Shown piece after piece: positions 16,409 to 25,094 of a DNA stretch of 64,000 nt (position 1 is its first letter; every line of letters starts with the position of its first letter). Where the stretch lies: positions 124,001-188,000 of the forward strand of contig JBAZEK010000003.1 in the NCBI GenBank assembly GCA_041653995.1. Direction: 5' to 3'. Made by a program: the position numbers and the translations under genes. The stretch comes from Dehalococcoidia bacterium (GTDB lineage: Bacteria > Chloroflexota > Dehalococcoidia > GIF9 > UBA5629). Under the pieces are notes generated by a model. It saw only the letters and a program-made list of their open reading frames with translations. It was not told where the DNA came from and searched no databases.

Positions 16409-16637
16409 TCGCCGGACATTCGGAATACACCTGCTGGAGAGTAACCTCTTCCCCACCTGCCCTCAGCACACGTACGTCCTGATGTCGTTCTACTAAAAAA
16501 TAGGCGGGCTGCCTGTAAGCGTAAAATGAAACGATTCCTCCGATATTTGCCCAGGTTAAAGTCGACCTTACTATCGGTGTCAGCTTCACTCCCGAAACCT
16601 CGCGCGCCTCTTCACAGCTGACTATCTCTTTATGCAT
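16356..16637 (-). CDS. Hypothetical protein, 93 aa
   Basis: I do not recognise this protein. It is small, with one beta-rich central part (LTPIVRSTLTWANIGGIVSF, AYFLVERHQDVRVLRAGGEE) and a helical end (LQQVYSECPAIREALVERFP). Its start overlaps the end of the DUF2953 gene by 16 bases on the same strand, which favours translation coupling and a real gene. It is third in a GerW-DUF2953-93aa unit. Its 3' end overlaps the NYN gene on the other strand. Confidence 0.55.
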   Translation of the reverse strand: MHKEIVSCEEAREVSGVKLTPIVRSTLTWANIGGIVSFYAYRQPAYFLVERHQDVRVLRAGGEEVTLQQVYSECPAIREALVERFPGLQSKGN

Positions 16638-17215
16638 GAGCCTCCAGCCACTATCTTCCGCATCCGTCGAAATTCAGGAGAGAGCGCAAAGCCCAGGCAT
16701 GGTACAAGCACATGAATGGGACGGACCTGCAGATCACCATGTATATCCCCCTCCAGAAAAAGGTCTTCCTCAAAAACGGGCTGAATTAAGACTGTGCCAT
16801 CGAACCTCTGATTTAAATACAGAACAGGCGCAATCAGCAGTCCCGCCAGCATGCCGGTATAATAATCGTCCCCCAGGCTTACCCTTAAATCCGATTGAAC
16901 GGATTGCACTTTCACACGCCGGTATATTCGTTTGACCAGTAGTTTGACCTTTGCTCCAAGACCTTTGACCTGCGCAGCTTCTATCATACTGGACATCCCT
17001 GAATTGCCTGTTTTTTGGGTATCAGATCCGGCCCGCTTTTCTCTCCGCGCACGTCCAGTCGATACTTCCCACGAAAGAAGGCCGGAAAGGAATTGAATAC
17101 GCGCGTTGAATATTGCGCCGCCATGGAAGCTGGCCGACAGCCGGATCCCCAGCGGAAGCACCAGCAGCAGAATTATAAGGGCAAATACTGCAAGACCGAT
17201 GATAAGCGGGGCCAA
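16622..17215 (-). CDS. DUF2953 domain protein
   Basis: 197 residues. One N-terminal membrane helix (LIIGLAVFALIILLLVLPLG), then a DUF2953-type region with its typical beta segment (VQSDLRVSLGDDYYTGMLAG, LLIAPVLYLNQRF, VFEEDLFLEGDIHGDLQVRP). In Firmicutes this family sits beside ytfJ/gerW, and the same is true here: the GerW-like gene ends three bases upstream. The biochemical role is unknown. The protein is expected on the cytoplasmic membrane. Confidence 0.75.
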   Translation of the reverse strand: MAPLIIGLAVFALIILLLVLPLGIRLSASFHGGAIFNARIQFLSGLLSWEVSTGRARREKRAGSDTQKTGNSGMSSMIEAAQVKGLGAKVKLLVKRIYRRVKVQSVQSDLRVSLGDDYYTGMLAGLLIAPVLYLNQRFDGTVLIQPVFEEDLFLEGDIHGDLQVRPIHVLVPCLGFALSPEFRRMRKIVAGGSCIKR

Positions 17216-17218
17216 CGA

Positions 17219-17593
17219 TTACTCCTTCTTGCGTTCACCCCACCTGTCAGCGATCTTTTCAACCACGCCGGGGACCTTTTCACCCAGCTTCTCAAGAGCT
17301 GCGGCCACGCTGCTCTTAATAGGTTCTATGCGCACCCCTTCCTTATCTATGACAATTATGGCGATCGGCCTCATACCGCCTGCGCCGCCTGTTCCGCCCT
17401 TCAGGCCGTCACCGCTCTGTTTTGCATCAGACTTTCCCGCACCTCCCGCCGCGCCGAAACCGAACCCCATACTGAGCAAAGGGATAAGCGTTGTTTCACC
17501 TACCGTGATGGGTTCACCGATGACCGTTTTGCTGCTGAGAACTTTCTCGATTTGACTGATGGTAGTCTTCACCATGTTTTCAATATCTTCCAT
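17219..17593 (-). CDS. GerW/YtfJ-family protein
   Basis: 124 residues matching the sporulation-associated GerW (YtfJ) family: ENMVKTTISQIEKVLSSKTV, GEPITVGETTLIPLLSMGFG, a Gly-rich middle (FGFGAAGGAGKSDAKQ), then GGMRPIAIIVIDKEGVRIEP. In Bacillus it is needed for spore germination, but homologues occur in many non-spore formers. Start ATG 17593 has AAGGGGGCG before it. No other sporulation gene is in the window, so a spore function should not be assumed. It heads the unit with DUF2953 and the 93-aa gene. Confidence 0.85.
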   Translation of the reverse strand: MEDIENMVKTTISQIEKVLSSKTVIGEPITVGETTLIPLLSMGFGFGAAGGAGKSDAKQSGDGLKGGTGGAGGMRPIAIIVIDKEGVRIEPIKSSVAAALEKLGEKVPGVVEKIADRWGERKKE

Positions 17594-17690
17594 AAAATCG
17601 CCCCCTTAACAAAGGACTATTCTCACTATAACTCTGCTCGCTCATTATTCTACATCAGTCAGAGATCGCAGAGCGAAGCAATTAATTACA

Positions 17691-18386
17691 TCACTTCGTC
17701 GCGTGATATATCTCGAGATTGCCGATGTCGATCCACTTCTCCTCAAATGGATAGACCTTCACAGTGTCAATACCGACAAGGTGGGTGATAAAAACACCCA
17801 GGTTATCCCTGAGAGATTTATCGCAGAACGTACTGATGATGGGAAATACCCTGGGCGGCAATATCCAGCAGGCCGTGGCTACGAGGCTGGTCTTGGGCAT
17901 GGCGGGCTTTTCCTCAAGCTCGATGATGCGGTCGCCTTCGATCTTCACCACGCCATACTGCGTAGCTTTAGAAGGGTGCCCGACATCATATACAGCCACG
18001 AAAACATGCCGGCCGTCGTATGCAGCCAGGAAGTTGGCCAAGTCGAACTCGAAATAATTATCGGCGCCGAAAAGCAGCAGGTCCTCTGTAATATTTTTCT
18101 TCTTTATCCAGTAGTTAAGCGAACCGATGGCGCCCAGCTTCTCATCATCCGATTTGACGTTCTCGACACAGATAGTTATATCACGGTCTTGCTTCCTACC
18201 CCACTTCCGAAAATCATGCTCAAATTTCATATTTACGTTAACAAGTATCTCGATGTCCCGGGGTATCTTGTCCACGATATGGTTGATCATAGGTTTGCCT
18301 TTATAGGGTAAAAGCGCTTTGGCCTGGTTCATCGTCAACGGGTATAGCCTCGTACCAAAACCACTGGCCAGGATCAAACATTTCAT
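17691..18386 (-). CDS. Sugar-nucleotide nucleotidyltransferase (NTP_transferase family)
   Basis: 231 residues from ATG 18386, which has AAGGAG nine bases before it; the longer frame to 18410 would contain this ribosome site. Motifs: LILASGFGTRLYPLTMNQAK with the nucleotide loop and Lys, LLPYKGKPMINHIVDKI, LLLFGADNYFEFDLANF with the metal-binding Asp, and ELEEKP. This is the glucose-1-phosphate thymidylyltransferase/mannose-1-phosphate guanylyltransferase superfamily, without a C-terminal beta-helix. It makes an activated sugar from a sugar phosphate and NTP; which one cannot be told from sequence alone. No sugar-pathway gene is adjacent; the polysaccharide genes lie at 38-47 kb. Confidence 0.85.
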   Translation of the reverse strand: MKCLILASGFGTRLYPLTMNQAKALLPYKGKPMINHIVDKIPRDIEILVNVNMKFEHDFRKWGRKQDRDITICVENVKSDDEKLGAIGSLNYWIKKKNITEDLLLFGADNYFEFDLANFLAAYDGRHVFVAVYDVGHPSKATQYGVVKIEGDRIIELEEKPAMPKTSLVATACWILPPRVFPIISTFCDKSLRDNLGVFITHLVGIDTVKVYPFEEKWIDIGNLEIYHATK

Positions 18387-18500
18387 CTCAGCATACTCCT
18401 TAATGACCAAAAGGGCTGATTCGAATTCGCATTTTACTCCACCGCCATCCTGTAATCAATTATAATTGTATAAGTTGTTTACCAAGGATTTGAGTATTTA

Positions 18501-19271
18501 ATGAGCGCCGCAATCAAACGAAACCGCCGTCTCACCCTTATCGGCGAGGGAGAGGTCGACCTGATGGGCAGATCCGTCGGTTACAGGTTGAAGCAAAGCC
18601 AGAGGACCAGGGGCATCAGGCTCGAGATACGCAGCGAAACAGGCCTGACGGTGGTTGTACCCGGGAGGTACACTCAGCGACAGGTCCTGGATATACTCCA
18701 GCAAAAAGCCCGCTGGATAATTAAACATCTGCCGAACAACGATCCGGTTCAGTTGCCATTGTTAATTCCCGAGCCCGGCCAGGGCGACAAGCTGTATTTC
18801 ATGGGCAGGCCGATCGAAATCAGCATCAGCACTGCGAAATCGGCAACATCCTCGGCCGTACTGGATGGCCATAAACTGCTGGTCTCCACAGGAGCAAGGG
18901 ACGGCGCTATGCCCCGAATCCTTGAGAAGTGGTACAGACAGCAGGCTGCGATGATCTTCAGGCAAAAGGCCGGTAACTTCCAGCAGGCTATGGGCCTGCA
19001 CCACAACAGTATTTTCATACGCGGGCAGAGAACACGCTGGGGCAGCTGTTCGCCTGCAGGTAACCTGACACTGAACTGGAAACTGCTGATGGCGCCTGAA
19101 GAAATCATCGACTACGTTGTTATACACGAACTGACCCACCTCAGACATATGAACCATTCGAAAAAATTCTGGGACATGGTGGAGCAGTACTGCCCGAACT
19201 GGAGGAGATATCGAAAATGGCTTGTCACACACGAAGACGAGCTCAAGGCACGCGCTTCTTTTAAGCTATAA
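18501..19271 (+). CDS. YgjP-like (DUF45, M48-type) metallopeptidase
   Basis: 256 residues. The zinc site VVIHELTHLRHMNHSKKFW holds HExxH and the third His, as in the YgjP/WLM family of SprT-like peptidases. The N-terminal half has the typical GYRLKQSQRTRGIRLEIR and IRGQRTRWGSCSPAGNLTLN segments. Start ATG 18501 with AAGGA upstream. TATAAT at 18461-18466 is a likely -10 box, without a good -35. The physiological substrate of this family is poorly known. It is divergent from the nucleotidyltransferase and is followed by the cupin 27 bases on. Confidence 0.88.
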   Translation: MSAAIKRNRRLTLIGEGEVDLMGRSVGYRLKQSQRTRGIRLEIRSETGLTVVVPGRYTQRQVLDILQQKARWIIKHLPNNDPVQLPLLIPEPGQGDKLYFMGRPIEISISTAKSATSSAVLDGHKLLVSTGARDGAMPRILEKWYRQQAAMIFRQKAGNFQQAMGLHHNSIFIRGQRTRWGSCSPAGNLTLNWKLLMAPEEIIDYVVIHELTHLRHMNHSKKFWDMVEQYCPNWRRYRKWLVTHEDELKARASFKL

Positions 19272-19298
19272 TCTTGTATATCGTCACTGGAGGTAGCC

Positions 19299-19634
19299 AT
19301 GAAAGTACATCATTACCGGGAAGTCGAAGCTGTTGAGGCCGCCGCCGGTGTGCGCATGCACATTGTGGCCGGACCGAAGGAGGGCGCTCCCAATTTCATC
19401 ATGCGTGTCTTTGAGATAGAGCCGGGCAGCAATACCCCCTTTCATCAACACGATTGGGAGCATGAGATTTTTATACTTGAAGGACCGGCGGCGGTCAAAC
19501 ATAAGGACGGGGAGACTTCTCTCAAGCCGGGACACGCCATTTTTATACCGGCCAACGAAATGCACGGGATTCTAAATAAGGGAGACCTCACGGTCAAACT
19601 GATCTGCGTCATACCCAACGTAGATAAAAAATAA
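19299..19634 (+). CDS. Cupin-fold protein
   Basis: 111 residues forming a single cupin barrel: PGSNTPFHQHDWEHEIFILE contains the two His and Glu of motif 1, and PGHAIFIPANEMHGILN the His of motif 2, so a metal site is complete. Small cupins of this kind are metal-binding or regulatory; the ligand is unknown. GGAGG lies six bases before ATG 19299. It is probably co-transcribed with the peptidase gene. Confidence 0.85.
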   Translation: MKVHHYREVEAVEAAAGVRMHIVAGPKEGAPNFIMRVFEIEPGSNTPFHQHDWEHEIFILEGPAAVKHKDGETSLKPGHAIFIPANEMHGILNKGDLTVKLICVIPNVDKK

Positions 19635-19659
19635 TGGCCTTTCCAGATGTCCCTATCGT

Positions 19660-19689
19660 TTGACACAGGCTTCGAACAGGGTTTAACAT
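19660..19689 (+). promoter_or_regulatory. Candidate promoter of the 2-oxoacid oxidoreductase operon
   Basis: A perfect TTGACA (19660-19665) is followed after 18 bases by TAACAT (19684-19689, four of six matches). Transcription would begin about 36 bases before the first start codon. Confidence 0.45.
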
Positions 19690-19732
19690 ATATCTTCGTT
19701 GTGTATTTGTCGACCTATGAGAGAAATTGCTG

Positions 19733-20323
19733 ATGGCTGCTAAATCTTCCCTTGACAATAAACCGCTGGAGATCAGGTGGCACGGACGTGGCGGCCAGGG
19801 TGCAATCACAGCTGCCAAGATAATCGCTGAGGCGGCATATGCCAAAGGCTTCAAAGGAATAACGGCAGCACCCTCCTTCGGGGCCGAGAGGCGCGGCGCA
19901 CCGGTCAGCGCTTCAACCCGGATATCCACTGAGCCTGTTCTGGTAGTATCGCAGGTCGAATATCCCCACATCGTAGTTGTACTCGATCATACGCTGCTCA
20001 AATACCCTGACGTAATACAGGGTCTGGGCAAAAACGGCTGGCTGATAGTAAATTCCCCGCTTTCGCCCAGGGAACTCGGTATAAAAGGGGAGTTCAATAT
20101 AGCGACAGCCGATGCCACCAGGGTATGCCAGGACCTGGAACTGATTGTGGCAGGGCTGGTTATAGTTAATACAGCCATACTGGGAGCGCTGGTACGGGCC
20201 ACGAAAATAGTGGATATACCGACCCTGGAAAAGGTTGTGCGCGAGCGTTTTTCGCGCAATACTGTGGATATCAACCTGGCCGCAATAAACAGAACTTACG
20301 AGATAACCAAGGTAGGCAAATAA
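19733..20323 (+). CDS. porG: 2-oxoacid:ferredoxin oxidoreductase, gamma subunit
   Basis: 196 residues of the PorG/KorC family. Signatures: EIRWHGRGGQGAITAAKIIA at the N-terminus, FGAERRGAPVSASTRIS, PHIVVVLDHTLLK, and NTAILGALVRATKI. The gamma subunit helps position coenzyme A and holds the complex together. I use ATG 19733; the TTG at 19727 is in frame with no better ribosome site. It is the first gene of gamma-delta-alpha-beta, the order of four-subunit pyruvate or 2-oxoisovalerate ferredoxin oxidoreductases in archaea and anaerobes. These cytoplasmic enzymes interconvert a 2-oxoacid plus CoA with acyl-CoA, CO2 and reduced ferredoxin. Confidence 0.92.
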   Translation: MAAKSSLDNKPLEIRWHGRGGQGAITAAKIIAEAAYAKGFKGITAAPSFGAERRGAPVSASTRISTEPVLVVSQVEYPHIVVVLDHTLLKYPDVIQGLGKNGWLIVNSPLSPRELGIKGEFNIATADATRVCQDLELIVAGLVIVNTAILGALVRATKIVDIPTLEKVVRERFSRNTVDINLAAINRTYEITKVGK

Positions 20324-20334
20324 GGTTTAGTATC

Positions 20335-20631
20335 ATGGGTACCAGAGATTGCAGCCACATCTGCGATGAGTCGTCTCCCGGCATCGGCGAGGCGGGCAGG
20401 ACCGGCGAATGGCGCACTCACCTTCCGGTCATAGACGACAAGCGATGCACTGCTTCAAAATTAAACAAGCCAACCTGCTTTCTCTGCTGGCTCTATTGCC
20501 CCGAGGCCGTTATGACTCGGTCGATACCGCCTTCTATAGACCTCGAATACTGTAAGGGATGCGGTATCTGCGCGCAGGTATGCCCGGTGCAGGCCATAAC
20601 AATGGTTCCCGAAGAGAAAAAACTGGACTGA
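20335..20631 (+). CDS. porD: 2-oxoacid:ferredoxin oxidoreductase, delta (ferredoxin) subunit
   Basis: 98 residues with two [4Fe-4S] motifs. The second is standard (CKGCGICAQVCPVQAI). The first is stretched: CTASKLNKPTCFLCWLYCPE, with nine residues between its first two cysteines instead of two, which may shift one ligand. The subunit carries electrons from the TPP site in the beta subunit to soluble ferredoxin. It sits 11 bases after porG and four bases before porA. Confidence 0.92.
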   Translation: MGTRDCSHICDESSPGIGEAGRTGEWRTHLPVIDDKRCTASKLNKPTCFLCWLYCPEAVMTRSIPPSIDLEYCKGCGICAQVCPVQAITMVPEEKKLD

Positions 20632-20635
20632 CATT

Positions 20636-21856
20636 ATGGCAGTACAAAGAAAATCAAACATGCACATACTTGACGGAAACCAGGCGGCCGCTATAGCGGC
20701 CAGGCTGAGCCGTGTGCAGGTCGTGGCCGCTTATCCCATCACTCCACAGACACCGCTCACCGAGAAGCTCTCGCACTTCGTGGAGGACGGCCAGCTCAAG
20801 GCCGAGTACGTGGCCGTGGAGAGCGAGCACAGCGCCATGGCGGTTTGCACCTCCGCCTCTATCGTAGGCGCTCGCACTTTCACTGCCACCAGCTCACACG
20901 GGCTGGCATACATGCACGAGATGCTGCACTGGGCTGCCGGCGCACGCCTGCCCATTGTCATGGCCTGCGTGAACCGCGCCATCGGCGCGCCCTGGAATGT
21001 TCTCAACGATCAGCAGGACTCGATCTCGCAGCGCGATACCGGCTGGATCCAGATATATTGCCGCAATAACCAGGACATCCTGGACACGGTTATACAGGCT
21101 TATCGCATAGCAGAGAGCGTTTACGTGCCCGTCATGGTCTGCTACGACGGATATATCCTTTCCCATACCGAGATGCCGGTCGACATACCCGAGCAGGTGG
21201 ATGTTGACCGATACCTGCCGCCCTATAAGCCCCACACAACTCTTGATCCAGATAATCCCAAGAACTATAACCTGGTTACACTGGCCAATCCACGCGTGGG
21301 CGTAGACGGCAAACTCTGCCATGGATATATGGAACTCAGATATCTGCTGCAGGAAGCTCTGCAGAACTCCCGGGAGACGATTTTACAGGCAGGAAAGGAA
21401 TTCAACGAAATATTCGGCCGCGATTACGCAAATATGTTCTGGGAAGACCGAAATGAGGATGCCGAGATCACCATCGTCGCCATGGGCAGCCTGGCCTCCG
21501 AAGCGATTGTAGCGGCTGACATGCTGAGAGAGGAAGGCATCAAGGTAGGTGTGCTGGGATTACGCGTGTTCCGCCCCTTCCCCAAGCAGGACGTTGTACA
21601 GGCTCTGCGCAAATCCCGCTTGATCGTGGTTTTCGATAAAAATATCAGCTACGGCTCGGAGGGCGCAACCTGCTCCGAGATAAAGTCGGCGCTTTACGGC
21701 ACATATATCAACGCAGCCATCAGGAACTTCATCGTCGGGCTGGGCGGACGCGACGTGAAAGCCCGCGAGCTTGCCGAAGCGACAAAGAAAGCAATATCAT
21801 CACTTAAAGAGACGGTGACCAACCCTGATTACCCCGAATGGATCTGCCACATTTAA
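20636..21856 (+). CDS. porA: 2-oxoacid:ferredoxin oxidoreductase, alpha subunit
   Basis: 406 residues with domains I and II of the POR fold: LDGNQAAAIAARLSRVQVVA, AYPITPQTPLTEKL, VESEHSAMAVCTSASIVGAR, SSHGLAYMHEML and the C-terminal FRPFPKQDVVQALRKSRLIV. This form most resembles pyruvate/2-oxoisovalerate enzymes (PorA). Substrate preference cannot be read from sequence with certainty; pyruvate is the likeliest. Start ATG 20636. The stop codon at 21854 overlaps the ribosome site of porB. Confidence 0.92.
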   Translation: MAVQRKSNMHILDGNQAAAIAARLSRVQVVAAYPITPQTPLTEKLSHFVEDGQLKAEYVAVESEHSAMAVCTSASIVGARTFTATSSHGLAYMHEMLHWAAGARLPIVMACVNRAIGAPWNVLNDQQDSISQRDTGWIQIYCRNNQDILDTVIQAYRIAESVYVPVMVCYDGYILSHTEMPVDIPEQVDVDRYLPPYKPHTTLDPDNPKNYNLVTLANPRVGVDGKLCHGYMELRYLLQEALQNSRETILQAGKEFNEIFGRDYANMFWEDRNEDAEITIVAMGSLASEAIVAADMLREEGIKVGVLGLRVFRPFPKQDVVQALRKSRLIVVFDKNISYGSEGATCSEIKSALYGTYINAAIRNFIVGLGGRDVKARELAEATKKAISSLKETVTNPDYPEWICHI

Positions 21857-21867
21857 GGAAAATCAAA

Positions 21868-22773
21868 TTGAAAGCGAATGCCGTTAACCTGATCGAGAAA
21901 GAATGGATCTTACCGGGCAACCGCACCTGCCCCGGGTGCGCACTTTCACTGGCGTACAGACACACCCTGAAAGCACTCGAGGGACAGTGTATCGTAACGG
22001 TGCCTGCCAGCTGTGCGACCGTGTTGCACGGTATGTATCCCATAACAGCCGTGAATGTGCCATGTGTGAATACTCCTTTCGCTTCCACCGGCGCTTCTGC
22101 TACCGGGTTGGTGGCCGGGCTGAGGGCGCTGGGCAAGAAGGGAATAACCGTACTGGCATTCGCCGGAGACGGAGGCACACATGATATCGGCATACAGTCG
22201 CTGAGCGGCGCAGCTGAGCGCCAATATGATTTCATGTATATTTGCTATGACAACGAGGGCTATATGAACACGGGCAACCAGCGTTCGGGTTCCACGCCTC
22301 TAGGCGCCGTGTCGGGGACCACACCCATACTGGGCAAGCAGCAATACCAGAAAGACATGACGGCCATCATGGAGGCGCACGGCCTCCCCTACGTGGCAAC
22401 CTGTTCGGCCTCCTATCCTCTGGACCTTTACGAGAAAGTTAAAAAGGCCAAGACCATCGAAGGAACCAGGTTCATTCATATTCACACTCCCTGCCCGCCC
22501 GGATGGCTCTTCCCCTTCAGCGACACCATTAAATTCGGCGAGATGGCGGTGGAGACCGGCCTGGTCGTGCTCTACGAGATCGAGGACAAGATATTCAGGC
22601 TGACCTCCGCCAGCGAATCACTGGCCCGCAAAGGAGGTAACCTGCAGCCCGTGCGCGAGTATTTCAAATCTCAGGGCAGGTTCAAGACCATAACCGAGGA
22701 ACAGATCGACGAGCTCCAGCAATGGGTTAACGCCCGCTGGAAGCAGTGCCTTAACAGGGCCACCAACCTTTAA
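21868..22773 (+). CDS. porB: 2-oxoacid:ferredoxin oxidoreductase, beta subunit (TPP-binding)
   Basis: 301 residues from TTG 21868, which follows TAAGGAAA by six bases; an in-frame ATG at 21838 would overlap porA by 19 bases and has no ribosome site. Cluster-related TCPGCALSL is near the N-terminus, and the TPP/Mg motif is GDGGTHDIGIQSLSGAAER through YDNEGYMNTGNQRSGSTP. PTTP-type loop residues TPLGAVSG follow. The subunit holds thiamine diphosphate and carries out decarboxylation. Together with the three genes before it the enzyme is complete. Confidence 0.92.
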   Translation: MKANAVNLIEKEWILPGNRTCPGCALSLAYRHTLKALEGQCIVTVPASCATVLHGMYPITAVNVPCVNTPFASTGASATGLVAGLRALGKKGITVLAFAGDGGTHDIGIQSLSGAAERQYDFMYICYDNEGYMNTGNQRSGSTPLGAVSGTTPILGKQQYQKDMTAIMEAHGLPYVATCSASYPLDLYEKVKKAKTIEGTRFIHIHTPCPPGWLFPFSDTIKFGEMAVETGLVVLYEIEDKIFRLTSASESLARKGGNLQPVREYFKSQGRFKTITEEQIDELQQWVNARWKQCLNRATNL

Positions 22774-22834
22774 CCTCAACCAGCCGATTAACCCTGATAT
22801 AATCGCCCGGCTACCGAACCATTTTTATCACTGC

Positions 22835-22864
22835 TTGACAATCACCGCCTCATCTTGATAGACT
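22835..22864 (+). promoter_or_regulatory. Candidate promoter of the ferredoxin-like triplet
   Basis: TTGACA (22835-22840) and TAGACT (22859-22864, four of six) are 18 bases apart in the 149-base gap after porB. The start codon at 22923 is about 50 bases past the expected transcription start. Confidence 0.45.
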
Positions 22865-22922
22865 GCATACAAATATCCCGCACACAAATTATTTGGTGCA
22901 GAACTATTTTGCGAGGTGTGAG

Positions 22923-23975
22923 ATGGTTGATCAGGTCTACGGTAAACTGGCGGGCGCGATTAATGCCCGTTCTACTGCTTTCCCCGCCGTCAAATGCGAT
23001 GAGTTTTACGACCTCGTGGAATTCTTATTCAACCCGGAAGAGGCGTCTATCTTCGTGGCCATGCCGCTTGAACTGAGCAGAGTTGAAGAAATAGCTGCCA
23101 ACCTGCCCACCAAAGACCTGCAGAAGCTGGAGGGGCAGCTTGAGGTCATGGCCGACAAGGGACTGATACATATCCGGGAGAGGGACGGCGTGAAGCTGTA
23201 CGAGGCCCTGCCCTTTGTGCCGGGCATTACCGAATTTCAACTCATGCGGGGAATAGTCGACGAGAGACATAAAAAGTTCGCTGCGCTGTTGAGGGATTAC
23301 TCCAAAGCCATGATAAGGACCATGCTGTCGGCCGACGCTCCCCCTATGGAGTACTCGGCGCCCGGCCGCAAGGTGGCTGTGGATCAGGAGGTCGACAGCA
23401 AAAGCACGATCGTACCTCTGCATGAACTGAAGGAACTGCTGCTGAAAACGGAATATATCTCCGTGGGAACATGTATCTGCAGGCACCAGGGCGCCCTGCT
23501 GGGCAGACCGTCCGCCAAGCCGGTCAACAACTGCATGGTGCTGGGAGAATCCGCTAAATTTGCCGCTGAAAGGGGATTCACTACACGGCTGACTCAGCAA
23601 GAGGCCATACAGCGCATCGAGGAAGCGGAAGAAGCGGGCCTCATTCATACCTTCGCCAACAGCCCTGACAGGTTTACCAACCTGCTGTGCAACTGCTATA
23701 AGGACCTTTGTCTGATTACACGCATGACCAGCAAATCTCCCGCGCCCAGCACGGCGGTGAACGCACGGTACCTGGTCACGATAAAAGAAGATTGCTGCAC
23801 CGGTTGCGAGGCCTGCATACCCAGATGCCAGATGGACGCTCTCAAGATGGTTGACGGTAGATTATTACGGGATGAGATACGCTGTATCGGCTGCGGCATC
23901 TGCATGTGGGTCTGTCCCACCGATGCACTTGAACTGAAGCCAAGGCCGGCCAGCAGAATTCCCCTGCGCGGTTGA
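22923..23975 (+). CDS. 4Fe-4S protein with N-terminal helix-turn-helix-like domain, paralogue 1
   Basis: 350 residues, starting at ATG 22923 (GAGGTG before it), where it aligns with the starts of the next two genes. Residues 1-130 are winged-helix-like (ELSRVEEIAANLPTKDLQKL, GQLEVMADKGLIHIRERDG). The middle has CICRHQGALLGR and NNCMVLGESAKF; near residue 257 the Cys block reads LLCNCYKDLCLITR. Two ferredoxin motifs end it: CCTGCEACIPRCQMDAL and CIGCGICMWVCPTDAL. Compared with its two sister genes the middle block has lost one Cys and the CxxC spacing (CCGCHC in the sisters), so one cluster site is changed. Function is unknown; it may link redox state to transcription or act as electron carrier for the oxidoreductase upstream. 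Confidence 0.82.
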   Translation: MVDQVYGKLAGAINARSTAFPAVKCDEFYDLVEFLFNPEEASIFVAMPLELSRVEEIAANLPTKDLQKLEGQLEVMADKGLIHIRERDGVKLYEALPFVPGITEFQLMRGIVDERHKKFAALLRDYSKAMIRTMLSADAPPMEYSAPGRKVAVDQEVDSKSTIVPLHELKELLLKTEYISVGTCICRHQGALLGRPSAKPVNNCMVLGESAKFAAERGFTTRLTQQEAIQRIEEAEEAGLIHTFANSPDRFTNLLCNCYKDLCLITRMTSKSPAPSTAVNARYLVTIKEDCCTGCEACIPRCQMDALKMVDGRLLRDEIRCIGCGICMWVCPTDALELKPRPASRIPLRG

Positions 23976-24008
23976 TTATCTCATATCACAATAATTACGG
24001 AGGATATT

Positions 24009-25064
24009 ATGGTTGACGCTGTCTACGATAAACTGGCTGCCGCATTGAACGCCCGCGGGACGACCGTGCCTTCGATTGTCTGCCAGGAATATTATGACCT
24101 GGTGCAGTTCCTGTTCACACCCGAGGAGGCCGCAATTGCCTGCGCCATGCCCATTGAGTATGCGACTGTGGAAGAAATAGCCAAAAACCTGGGTACGAAG
24201 GATCTCGGGAAAGTTGCAGCACAGCTCGAGGTCATGGGCAATAAAGGCCTGATTCATATTAAAGAAAGCAGCGGAAAAAAACTCTATGAGGGATTGCCTT
24301 TCGTGCCGGGACTGATCGAGTTCCAGTTGATGAAAGGCATCGTCGATGAGCGCAGCAAGAAATGGGCCGTCCTGCTGAGCGCCTATTCCAAGGCGGTTAA
24401 ACGGGAATTCATGTCCGGCAAGCCGATTAAAATCGAAAAATCAGTGCCTGGTAAGGTAATTAAGGTGGGGAAAGAAGTCAGGCAGCTCGCCTGCGTAATC
24501 CCCTACAAGGAGATGAAACAGCTGATACTGGATACAGAGCATATCGCCGCGGGGACCTGCGTATGCAGACACCAGGGCAACCTGCTGGGCAAACCAAGCT
24601 CAGAACCCATGGGAAACTGCATGGTCTTGGGTGAATCCGCTATATTCTCGATCGAACGCGGATTCACCAGGCGCCTGTCCAGGGATGAAGCCCTCCAGAA
24701 GCTGGATGAAGCCGAGGAAGCCGGCCTGGTGCACAATTATGTCAACAATCCGGGCCAATTCACCAATCTGCTGTGCAACTGCTGCGGATGCCACTGTTTC
24801 ATCCTGCGGGGCGCCAAGCACGCCCCGGCTCCCAGCCAGATGGTCAATCCCCGATACCTGGTATATATCAATGAGAAAGACTGTACCGGCTGCGAGGCCT
24901 GTATCGGACGGTGCTGGATGAAAGCCCTGAAGATGGAAGACGGCAAGCTGGTGCGTGACGAGATACGCTGCATCGGCTGCGGCATCTGCATGTGGGCCTG
25001 TCCCACAGATGCGCTTTATCTCGAACCGAGGGAAGCCGGCAAGGTACCGCTCCAAAAGTGTTGA
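24009..25064 (+). CDS. 4Fe-4S protein with N-terminal helix-turn-helix-like domain, paralogue 2
   Basis: 351 residues, colinear with the genes before and after. The N-terminal part (EYATVEEIAKNLGTKDLGKV, QLEVMGNKGLIHIKE) looks like a winged helix. Cys sites: CVCRHQGNLLGK, NCMVLGESA, LCNCCGCHCFILRG, then two ferredoxin motifs CTGCEACIGRCWMKAL and CIGCGICMWACPTDAL. GGAGG lies seven bases before ATG 24009. The complete set gives 16 or more cysteines, enough for two [4Fe-4S] clusters in the tail and another metal centre in the middle. Sequence is closest to paralogue 1 over most of its length, so the array probably arose by tandem duplication. Confidence 0.85.
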   Translation: MVDAVYDKLAAALNARGTTVPSIVCQEYYDLVQFLFTPEEAAIACAMPIEYATVEEIAKNLGTKDLGKVAAQLEVMGNKGLIHIKESSGKKLYEGLPFVPGLIEFQLMKGIVDERSKKWAVLLSAYSKAVKREFMSGKPIKIEKSVPGKVIKVGKEVRQLACVIPYKEMKQLILDTEHIAAGTCVCRHQGNLLGKPSSEPMGNCMVLGESAIFSIERGFTRRLSRDEALQKLDEAEEAGLVHNYVNNPGQFTNLLCNCCGCHCFILRGAKHAPAPSQMVNPRYLVYINEKDCTGCEACIGRCWMKALKMEDGKLVRDEIRCIGCGICMWACPTDALYLEPREAGKVPLQKC

Positions 25065-25094
25065 TACGCATCAGTAAAATTAGAGGAGGAGATA

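Noticed and set aside
17015..17788. 257-codon plus-strand frame
   Set aside because: It is antisense to the GerW and DUF2953 genes and crosses their boundary; the translation shows no domain.
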